Assembly (NCBI GenBank): GCA_021816505.1
Contig: JAKAXS010000026.1
Span: 1-13,584, forward strand
Direction: 5' to 3'
From: Pseudomonadota bacterium
Lineage (GTDB): Bacteria > Pseudomonadota > Alphaproteobacteria > Rhizobiales > Hyphomicrobiaceae
Length of the DNA: 13,584 nt
In this document: positions 1 to 6,057 of the stretch, piece after piece
Numbering within the stretch: the stretch's first letter is position 1
Layout: each line of letters starts with the position of its first letter
Translations under genes and position numbers: made by a program
The notes under the pieces: model-generated
The model's database searches: none
Told to the model about the DNA's origin: nothing
What the model saw: only the letters and a program-made list of their open reading frames with translations

Positions 1-837
1 TCCCTTGGTGGGCCGGGCAGTTGTCGCCGGTAGGCGTGGAAATAGCCCGAGGCAGCTGACACCCGTGACGTCTTCGACCTCCTCAGGGGTCTGAATCCGG
101 CCCGTGATGATCTGCCAGGCTATGGCGCCAACGACCGCAAGGCCTCCACCGATCACGCCGGCCGCCAGGATGATGATGATGCCGCGCAGATTGTTCTTGT
201 GGTGCGGTGGCAGCGCTTCGGCAATCACCCGCGCCTTTGGTCCGACTTCCCGCAGCCGTTCGCGCAGCCAGCTCGTGCCGGACTGAGCGGACGCAAGTCG
301 CGCCGCTTCGAGTTCGGAAATGTAGCTCGTCGCAATTGCGTTGGCGACACTGGCCGCCAGCTCGGGCGTCGCTGCCTGATAGTTGATCTGGACGACGTTA
401 CTTTGCCCTGCGCGATCCACGCTGTAGCGCACGCGAAACGTCTCCAGCGCCTCGGCCCGTTCAGTGACGGTCGACTCGGGGCTAACCACGCCAAGCGTTG
501 TGAGAGCACTCAGAGCGACACGGTCTGACCGGATCACCTGAAGCTGTGTTTCGAGAAACGCGGGGTCGGTCTGCGTCTCGACGAAGAACGCGTCCTCGCG
601 GCTGAACGTGAGGCGCAGGTTCGTCAGTTCGAGCTGCGTGGAGGCGAGATACGTGGCGGGACGCATCATCACGAACAGGCTGGCGAGGGCCATCACCACG
701 GCCGGCACCGCCAGGATGGGCCAGCGGTGGAGCAGGGCGGCGTTGATCATCCAGCGAACATTGTACTGGCTGAACGGATCGGCCGCGCCGCCGCCGTTCG
801 ATCCCCCGTCGAATTTGTCACCCAACTTCTGGAGCAT
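1..837 (-). CDS. Wzz/GumC-type polysaccharide chain-length protein (3' end beyond window)
   Basis: An open frame of 279 codons runs from the ATG at 837 off the left edge. GGAGG lies nine bases before the start. It encodes an inner-membrane polysaccharide co-polymerase that would set polymer length and join synthesis to export. Visible parts are a short cytoplasmic N-terminus, TM1 at about residues 40-58, a Wzz-type periplasmic domain (about 59-217), TM2 at about 218-242, then the motif PEEVEDVTGVSCLG at 251-264. That motif is typical of the joint before a CpsD/ExoP-type tyrosine-kinase domain, so a kinase probably follows outside the window, but this is inference. The periplasmic part ends soon after SWLRERLREV, where GumC-type relatives usually continue into a long coiled coil. 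It starts 39 bases after the export gene and is probably co-transcribed with it. Confidence 0.85.
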   Translation of the reverse strand, partial: MLQKLGDKFDGGSNGGGAADPFSQYNVRWMINAALLHRWPILAVPAVVMALASLFVMMRPATYLASTQLELTNLRLTFSREDAFFVETQTDPAFLETQLQVIRSDRVALSALTTLGVVSPESTVTERAEALETFRVRYSVDRAGQSNVVQINYQAATPELAASVANAIATSYISELEAARLASAQSGTSWLRERLREVGPKARVIAEALPPHHKNNLRGIIIILAAGVIGGGLAVVGAIAWQIITGRIQTPEEVEDVTGVSCLGLFPRLPATTARPTKG

Positions 838-876
838 TTCAACGTGCCTCCGCAGCACTCTTAGACACGCATATTG

Positions 877-2118
877 CTAGGGTGTTTGAACCACGGTCGT
901 GGTCTTGTTCTCGGAGCGCGCACCGTCGGCAGTCTTGCCCGAAGGCGCCGGTTGATGCGCACGTATCACCTTCAGAATATCACCAGGCTGAAGAGACGTC
1001 GTCTCCTTGGCCGATATCTCGGTCGGCGTACCATTGCGATTGCGAATAATTGTATACTTCGGCTCGCTCTCGACATCGGCGATTTCCTGAGAGCTCGACG
1101 ACTCCAAGACATTCGCCGCGGTAGCAACCTGTTGTTCCAGCTCCTTGCGCTGACCTTCCAGCGTTTGCAGCTCGGTGAGTGCGCCGCTGCGCCGCTCGTC
1201 GATCAGGGTCTGCCGTTGCATCGAAATGGTCGTCATCTGCTGGCGGGCGCGCATGATCGCCGTGGCGATCTCTTTCTGCTCGCGCTCGAATTGAGCGAGC
1301 GTGCGTTCGATTGGAAGGATGCGCGGCGCCGGCGCGAGCGAGCGCTCGACCAGACTGCGCGTGTCGTCCAACTCCTTCTTGATCGAAACTTCCTGTTTTT
1401 TTGCAGCGACGATCTGCCCTTCCAACGACTCGATCTCGCCCCTCAGAAAGTTGAGGGACTCGCCGAGCGCATGATGATTGTTACGGTGCTGCTCGAGCCG
1501 CGACTTGAACAGATTGCGTTCCTGCTCGAAGATCTGTGCGACGCGCGCAGACGCACTCGGCTCGGTGGCCGGGAACGTCTCATCGCCGTTAAGCTCGGCC
1601 CTCACTCGCACTTCCCTGGCCTTGAGCTGATCAAGCTGTGCCACGGCATTCAACGATTGGCCGCGTGCAGCAATCACATCGCGCTCGGTGGCCCAACCCA
1701 TACGGTAATGACCGCCCGCAATGGCGACGGCGTTGAGAACGAGCATGTCGGGCCGGTAGTCGTAAACACCAGGACGCTCGACGTTGCCGAGGATGTAGAA
1801 GGGCCGATACTGCGTAATGTCGACGATGGCCTCGGGAGGTTCTCCGAGCTTGGCCTTTTCTTGCAGGCGCTTCGAGATGTCGGAAGCGAGTTCCGCCGTG
1901 CTCAGGCCCTTCGCCGGGACGGAGCCGATCAGCGGCAAGTTCAGCGTGCCGGTCGCGTTCACCACGAATTCGCCGGTAAGCGCCGGCCACTCGTGCACGT
2001 GGACGCGAAGGCGTTCCTGGGAATCGAGGCGATACGGCTCTTGCGCTTCGGCCATGAAAGGAAAGCCGATCACGGCCGTCACGACTGCCAGAAACGAAAA
2101 GCGAAACACTTTGCTCAT
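877..2118 (-). CDS. ExoF/Wza-type polysaccharide export protein with long coiled coil
   Basis: A 413-residue protein of the polysaccharide export (OPX) family, close in length and layout to rhizobial ExoF. Residues 1-25 form a signal peptide ending AEA. There is no lipobox cysteine, so unlike Wza it is probably not a lipoprotein. Residues 27-105 match the poly-export domain, and 107-136 an SLBB-like segment with FYILGNVERPGVYDY. About 155-340 is a charged heptad-like coiled coil, and LQPGDILKV at 376-384 closes a second SLBB-like piece. It should span the periplasm or outer membrane and carry the polymer out. I chose the ATG at 2118 because the signal peptide begins there and GAGGG lies ten bases upstream; an in-frame ATG at 2163 would add 15 residues. 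The gene lies between the glycosyltransferase and the chain-length protein in one direction. A 435-codon frame on the opposite strand is its shadow. Confidence 0.88.
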   Translation of the reverse strand: MSKVFRFSFLAVVTAVIGFPFMAEAQEPYRLDSQERLRVHVHEWPALTGEFVVNATGTLNLPLIGSVPAKGLSTAELASDISKRLQEKAKLGEPPEAIVDITQYRPFYILGNVERPGVYDYRPDMLVLNAVAIAGGHYRMGWATERDVIAARGQSLNAVAQLDQLKAREVRVRAELNGDETFPATEPSASARVAQIFEQERNLFKSRLEQHRNNHHALGESLNFLRGEIESLEGQIVAAKKQEVSIKKELDDTRSLVERSLAPAPRILPIERTLAQFEREQKEIATAIMRARQQMTTISMQRQTLIDERRSGALTELQTLEGQRKELEQQVATAANVLESSSSQEIADVESEPKYTIIRNRNGTPTEISAKETTSLQPGDILKVIRAHQPAPSGKTADGARSENKTTTVVQTP

Positions 2119-2292
2119 TACGCCAAAGCCCTCAACGGCACACACTCTGAGCGATCGCAGCATCGCACAGTCACCAAATAGTACCGCGCACGCTACCTGA
2201 TATTTGTTAATGAACGCAGCGCGGTTTTCAACTTACTTAATACCGCAGGTTAGGTCGACAGGGCCGTCATAACACTTTGTTAATCTGTCAGG
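2119..2292 (-). promoter_or_regulatory. Leader of the export gene with paired direct repeats
   Basis: This 174-base gap between the glycosyltransferase stop and the export gene is AT-richer than its surroundings and probably carries a promoter. Two copies of TTAATnnnnCAGGTTA (plus-strand sense) lie at 2237-2252 and 2280-2295, with starts 43 bases apart, close to four helical turns. TTTGTTAAT occurs at 2203-2211 and 2276-2284. CGTCATAAC at 2265-2273 is the reverse complement of a motif found twice upstream of the glycosyltransferase gene. The copy at 2280-2295 overlaps the glycosyltransferase stop codon. Binding of a regulator here is inference, and no clear -35/-10 pair could be fixed. Confidence 0.4.
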
Positions 2293-3087
2293 TTAATCAG
2301 TTTGGTGTGTGCCGTTTCTAGCGGCAGCCGCTCCGAAACGGCGTCGCCACTCGATGTCGGCGAGCAGCACGGCGCACTTGGCATAGCGCGGGCCCAAACG
2401 GCGCGGCTCGCGAGCAACGCGCCACAGCCACTCGAGCCCCAGCCGTTGAAAAACGCTCGGTGCACGAACGATCCTGCCCGAAAGGAAATCGGCCGCGGCG
2501 CCGACGCAGATAAAGCTGCAGTTCACCCCGCGTCTCATGGCACGTGCGGCAAATAGCTCTTGCTTGGGCGCCCCCAGAAGGACGAAGCACAGCCGGCACC
2601 CGGACTGGCGGATATCCTCGATGTAGCGGTCGGCGAGTTCACCTTCCGCATCGAATCCGTACGGCGGGGCGACGGCTCCGGCGATCTTAAGGCGCCCGCT
2701 CGTCGCCGCTTTAAGGACCTCCACAGTCGATTTGAGGACGCTGTCCGAGCTGCCGAAAAGAAAGACCGAATGATTGGCCTCGGCGGCGGCCATGCACAGC
2801 GGCAACATCAGGTCGGAGCCGGTCGTGAGCTGCAGATCCTTGCACGTGCGCCGGCCAATGTGCACGATCGGCGCGCCATCCGCGCTGACGAACGTTGCTT
2901 CCCGATAGGCGTCACGAAACTTGGAATCGGTGCGCAGCTTGACGAGATGGTCGAGATTCAGCGTAAAGAACGTCGAACTTTGACCGCGCGACGCGGCGTC
3001 GCTGACGGCACGAATGGCGTCTTCCTGGCTTTTGATATTGACGCGCCAACCGTCAACATCCGCCCGCGCCGAAATCATAACGCCCAT
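2293..3087 (-). CDS. WecG/TagA/CpsF family glycosyltransferase (GT26)
   Basis: A 264-residue soluble or peripheral glycosyltransferase of the WecG/TagA/CpsF family, which transfers a sugar (for example N-acetylmannosaminuronate, N-acetylmannosamine or glucose) to a lipid-linked acceptor at the cytoplasmic membrane. Hallmarks in order: TLNLDHL (42-48), SADGAPIV (68-75), GSDLMLPL (90-97), FLFGSS (109-114), PPYGF (141-145), LLGAPKQE (170-177), CVGAAADFLSG (194-204), and the C-terminal block RAPSVFQRLGLEWLWRVARE followed by PRR (208-230). Thr42 and Asp70 sit where the family has its conserved Thr and Asp. The arginine-rich C-terminus is the usual membrane-contact region. The ATG at 3087 has GTGGAG only three bases upstream; an ATG at 3078 is possible. 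Donor and acceptor cannot be told from sequence. It probably acts with the two genes downstream in one exopolysaccharide pathway. Confidence 0.9.
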   Translation of the reverse strand: MGVMISARADVDGWRVNIKSQEDAIRAVSDAASRGQSSTFFTLNLDHLVKLRTDSKFRDAYREATFVSADGAPIVHIGRRTCKDLQLTTGSDLMLPLCMAAAEANHSVFLFGSSDSVLKSTVEVLKAATSGRLKIAGAVAPPYGFDAEGELADRYIEDIRQSGCRLCFVLLGAPKQELFAARAMRRGVNCSFICVGAAADFLSGRIVRAPSVFQRLGLEWLWRVAREPRRLGPRYAKCAVLLADIEWRRRFGAAAARNGTHQTD

Positions 3088-3469
3088 CTACTCCACTACG
3101 AACAATCGTCGGTCCGGTTAGCCCGAGTTGTCGACGTACGAGCGCGGTTCTTAAAAATCACGCGACGTATGTCGCCCAAAACTTACGATCAATCTAATAC
3201 AAGGTGTTTGCGTCAGCGACTACTTGCCGGGCTAGGAAATGAGTAACTTGGTTATGACGCTTGTCCATCCGCCAGACAAGTCTCGTTCCGGTTGACGAAC
3301 CCGCCGCACCGGCAGGCGTTGTTCGCCAAATAGCACATAGTGTTATGACGCCCATACTCACGCATAAGGCGTTGGCGCGCGCATGAGAAAAACGTCAGTT
3401 AACGCATTAGCATTTAGAATGCGGACGCGCTCCGGTCGCTTCCGCCGCAGCACCAAATTGCGCATCAGT
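3088..3469. promoter_or_regulatory. Long intergenic region upstream of the polysaccharide genes
   Basis: These 382 bases between the glycosyltransferase start and the tRNA hold no convincing gene. They contain GTTATGACGC twice in direct orientation (3251-3260 and 3342-3351); the GTTATGACG core recurs on the minus strand at 2265-2273. Small dyads are GCGAC-4-GTCGC (3162-3175), CTTGTC-9-GACAAG (3260-3280) and CGCATT-9-AATGCG (3403-3423). TTAACGCATT at 3399-3408 occurs again at 7772-7781. The promoter of the polysaccharide genes should lie on the minus strand here, but no -35/-10 pair stands out. Function as a regulatory region is inferred from position, AT-rich patches and repeated motifs. Confidence 0.4.
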
Positions 3470-3546
3470 TGGCGACCCCGGCAGGATTTGAACCTGCGAC
3501 CCCCAGATTAGGAATCTGGTGCTCTATCCGGCTGAGCTACGGGGCC
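3470..3546 (-). tRNA. tRNA-Arg (anticodon CCT)
   Basis: A complete 77-base cloverleaf can be folded by hand on the minus strand. Acceptor arms GGCCCCG and CGGGGTC pair (one G-U), with discriminator G and an encoded CCA end at 3470-3472. The D-stem is GCTC/GAGC, the anticodon stem CCAGA/TCTGG with loop TTCCTAA, the variable loop GGGTC, and the T-arm GCAGG-TTCAAAT-CCTGC. The anticodon CCT (plus-strand 3510-3512, agg) reads the rare Arg codon AGG. Its 3' end faces the polysaccharide cluster. Confidence 0.97.
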
Positions 3547-3557
3547 CGCCGATCCCT

Positions 3558-3563
3558 CTTATA
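3558..3563 (-). promoter_or_regulatory. Putative -10 box of the tRNA-Arg gene
   Basis: TATAAG on the minus strand lies 11 bases before the mature tRNA 5' end, so transcription would start a few bases ahead of it. No good -35 match is visible at the expected distance. The same stretch holds a dyad AGCGACG-9-CGTCGCT at 3563-3585 that overlaps the spacer region. Confidence 0.3.
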
Positions 3564-3671
3564 GCGACGGCTTCGCCACGTCGCTAGACACCTGATCGGC
3601 CACGCGAAAAGAACGAATTATCAACCGTCTTCCTGCCACACTCCTGGCGCATCTAGCGCAGGGGGCTCAGG

Positions 3672-4727
3672 TTGCCGAGGTTTCAGTTGTTTCGTTCGCT
3701 CATCGCGTCTGCGATTGTCGTCACGAGCGGTGCGTGGGCCCACGCAGCTGAGCCGACGCCGTTGTCCGAACAGGATTTGCGCATCCTCGTTCCCGGCTCC
3801 GCCATCGAAATCGATACGCCGCTGGGCACCGTCGTTCCCGTTCGCTTCTCCACCGACGGCACCATGACCGGCGAAGCCGGCAAACTCGCATCGATGCTCG
3901 GCGCGGAGCGCGACCGCGGCCGCTGGTGGGTGATGGGCGATCAACTCTGCTTCAAGTGGTTCCGCTGGTTCGACGCCGAGCGCCGCTGCCTGAAACTCAG
4001 CCGCGACGGCAATCACATCGCTTGGGCCGAGCAGGGCGGCGACGCCGACACCGGCACCGCGACGATCGTCGCTCTCGCCGAGCCGGTCATCGTGCAGGCA
4101 AAGAAGAAGCCCGAGCCGGAGCGCGCCAACGCCGTTCGGCCCGAAATTGCCGAGGCCCCTCCGCCGCCACCTGAGCCGGAGCCCGCCAAGACTCAGCCGA
4201 CGTTTGCGAACCTGACGATTATTTCCCGTGCCGAAGCGGCGACCCCGCCTGCCGTCCAGGAGAACGATGACGCAAAGCCGGCCGATGAACAGGCCGCGCC
4301 AGCCGTGCCGCCGCAAAAGCCTGCAGCAAGCGTTAAACCCAAGCCCACAGTGAAAGCCGTGCCCGCGAAGGCGGATACAAAGCCGGCGCCGTCATCGGCC
4401 AAGCAGCGTGACGTCGGCCGGCAGACGCCGGCTGCAAAGCCCGCCGTCCGGAAAGCGACGCCCGCCAAGCCCACGTTCAACGAACCGACCTACCAGGTCG
4501 CGCGCGTCGAGGAAGACGACGTTCTGAATATCCGCAGCGGCCCATCGGAATATCATGCCGCCGTCGGCGCGATCCCGCCGGCCGGCCGCGGCGTCAAGAT
4601 TGTCGGTGCCTGTGAAGGCGACTGGTGCCCCATTACGCACGGCCGTGCCAAAGGCTGGGTGAACAGCTACTACCTGTCGCCCGAGGCCGGCAACGAGCAG
4701 CGCCGCGCCGCGCGCGTTCTGCAGTGA
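3672..4727 (+). CDS. Secreted protein with C-terminal bacterial SH3 domain
   Basis: A 351-residue exported protein. The N-terminus (about 1-25) is a signal peptide ending AHAAEP. Residues about 28-135 form a compact domain I do not recognise, with a tryptophan-rich patch (RWWVMGDQLCFKWFRWF). About 140-268 is a Pro/Ala/Lys-rich linker, probably unstructured and able to cross the peptidoglycan layer. Residues 273-340 are a bacterial SH3 domain, with VLNIRSGPS, the Cys pair in CEGDWC, and GWVNSYYL. Such domains often bind cell-wall peptides, so a periplasmic cell-envelope role is likely; there is no catalytic motif. The start is TTG at 3672: a stop codon lies in frame at 3654-3656, no ATG/GTG lies between, and a GGGGG run sits six bases upstream. 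A TTG at 3687 is the alternative. It is convergent with dapE. Confidence 0.8.
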   Translation: MPRFQLFRSLIASAIVVTSGAWAHAAEPTPLSEQDLRILVPGSAIEIDTPLGTVVPVRFSTDGTMTGEAGKLASMLGAERDRGRWWVMGDQLCFKWFRWFDAERRCLKLSRDGNHIAWAEQGGDADTGTATIVALAEPVIVQAKKKPEPERANAVRPEIAEAPPPPPEPEPAKTQPTFANLTIISRAEAATPPAVQENDDAKPADEQAAPAVPPQKPAASVKPKPTVKAVPAKADTKPAPSSAKQRDVGRQTPAAKPAVRKATPAKPTFNEPTYQVARVEEDDVLNIRSGPSEYHAAVGAIPPAGRGVKIVGACEGDWCPITHGRAKGWVNSYYLSPEAGNEQRRAARVLQ

Positions 4728-4748
4728 TCCATCGAGCGCTCGGATCAC
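4724..4748. terminator. Inverted repeat joining two convergent stop codons
   Basis: GTGATCC (4724-4730) and GGATCAC (4742-4748) form a 7-bp stem around an 11-base loop that itself contains the palindrome GAGCGCTC. Each arm includes the TGA stop of one gene (4725-4727 for the SH3 gene, 4745-4747 for dapE). A T-run is absent on both sides, so this may be a weak or Rho-assisted bidirectional end rather than a classical terminator. Confidence 0.35.
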
Positions 4749-5914
4749 GCGGCGGCGAAGTAACCTGCGATGAAGCGATGATAGATGTCCGTCAGCTGCT
4801 CCAGGTCGGCAACGGGCACCTGCTCGTCGACCTGATGGATCGTGCGGTTGACGAGGCCGAACTCGATCACCGGGCAATGATCCTTGATGAATCGCGCGTC
4901 TGACGTTCCCCCGCCCGTCGTCAGCTGGGGCGTGCGTCCCGTCACCGCCCGAACGGACTCCACCAGCGTCGTCACCAGCCGGCCAGGCTCGGTTAGAAAC
5001 ACGTCGCCCGTGCCTGAGAAACGCACGTCGTAGCGAATGTCGCGGCCGTTCGCTGCGGCGTCGCACTGCAGGCGCACCCACTCTTCGATGCGCGGCCTGT
5101 TCCAGATGTCGTTGTAGCGGATGTTGAACACCGCGCGCGCTTCGGCCGGAATGACGTTCGAGGCGGTATTCGGCACATCGATCACCGTCACCTGCAGATT
5201 GGACGGCTGGAAATGCGCCGTGCCCGTGTCGATCGTCTGCGTGGACAGGCGGTCGATCAGCCGCGCCAGCTTCGGCACGGGATTGTCGGCCTTCTGCGGG
5301 TATGCAGCGTGGCCCTGCTTGCCGTGAACGATCAGTTCGCAAACGACCGAGCCGCGCCGGCCGATCTTGATCTCGTCGCCCAACGCTTCGGGGTTGGACG
5401 GCTCGCCCACGAGGCACGCATCGAGACGTTCGTCGCGGGCCTTCAGCCAGTCGAGCACCTTCATCGTGCCGTTGATCGACGGGCCCTCTTCGTCGCCGGT
5501 GATCAGAAACGATAGCGAGCCGACGGGCTTGGCGTCGGCCGCCAGGTAGCGCAGCGCGGCGGCGACGAAACAGGCCACGCCGCCCTTCATGTCGACGGCG
5601 CCGCGGCCGTAAAGAATGCCGTCGCGTATTTCCGCTCCGAAGGGTGGATGCGTCCACGACTTCGCGTCGCCAACGGGCACCACGTCGGTATGCCCGGCAA
5701 AGCACAGGTTGCGGCCGTGATTGCCGAAGCGCGCGTAGAGGTTCTGCACGTCGGGCGTGCCCGGCTCGGTGAATGTCATGCGATGACACGCGAAGCCCGC
5801 CGCCGTCAGCACGCCTTCCAGCAACGTCAGCGCGCCGCCCTCGACAGGCGTCACGCTTTCGCAGCGGATCAATGCCTGCGTCAGGCCAACGGGATCGACA
5901 GGCGTCGCGGGCAT
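4745..5914 (-). CDS. dapE: Succinyl-diaminopimelate desuccinylase
   Basis: A 389-residue M20-family enzyme that hydrolyses N-succinyl-LL-2,6-diaminopimelate to LL-diaminopimelate and succinate in the cytoplasm, giving precursors for lysine and peptidoglycan. Visible active-site features are GHTDVVP (His75, Asp77), GRGAVDMKGG (Asp108), GDEEGP (general base Glu142, metal ligand Glu143), LVGEPS (Glu171), GKQGHAAYP (His202 in the dimerisation domain) and NRTIHQVDE (His360). This is the complete set of five zinc ligands, so the enzyme should be active. Length matches typical DapE (about 375-390). The ATG at 5914 is chosen because TTGGAG lies nine bases upstream; a TTG at 5929 in that same stretch would add five residues. 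It stands alone on the minus strand, divergent from the aldehyde dehydrogenase. A 514-codon overlapping frame is a shadow. Confidence 0.95.
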   Translation of the reverse strand: MPATPVDPVGLTQALIRCESVTPVEGGALTLLEGVLTAAGFACHRMTFTEPGTPDVQNLYARFGNHGRNLCFAGHTDVVPVGDAKSWTHPPFGAEIRDGILYGRGAVDMKGGVACFVAAALRYLAADAKPVGSLSFLITGDEEGPSINGTMKVLDWLKARDERLDACLVGEPSNPEALGDEIKIGRRGSVVCELIVHGKQGHAAYPQKADNPVPKLARLIDRLSTQTIDTGTAHFQPSNLQVTVIDVPNTASNVIPAEARAVFNIRYNDIWNRPRIEEWVRLQCDAAANGRDIRYDVRFSGTGDVFLTEPGRLVTTLVESVRAVTGRTPQLTTGGGTSDARFIKDHCPVIEFGLVNRTIHQVDEQVPVADLEQLTDIYHRFIAGYFAAA

Positions 5915-6057
5915 CGTGTTCGGCTCCAATGGACAATGCGGCGCGACCCTAGCGGTGGGCCCCGCCGCTGCGCAAGGGGCTGGCGCCGCCGAACCCGCCT
6001 CACCTTATTCCGGATGCTTGCGCTACTATCCGCCCACCACATCACCGGGGGCACCAC
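5915..6057. promoter_or_regulatory. Divergent promoter region of dapE and the aldehyde dehydrogenase gene
   Basis: This 143-base gap must serve both outward genes. A near-perfect 19-base palindrome at 5951-5969 (AGCGGTGGG-c-CCCGCCGCT, one T-G opposition) could be an operator. TACTAT at about 6023-6028 is a possible -10 for the plus-strand gene, but no fitting -35 is seen. The regulatory role is inferred from position. Confidence 0.3.

Noticed and set aside
874..2181. 435-codon plus-strand frame opposite the export gene
   Set aside because: It is arginine- and leucine-rich with no family motifs and mirrors a clear ExoF-type gene; long antisense frames are common in GC-rich DNA.
2280..2298. 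CtrA site suggested by two TTAA near 2280-2298
   Set aside because: The spacing between the TTAA elements is nine bases rather than the seven of the CtrA consensus.
4392..5936. 514-codon minus-strand frame overlapping dapE and the SH3 gene
   Set aside because: It is a shifted frame of dapE; all M20 motifs are in the other frame.
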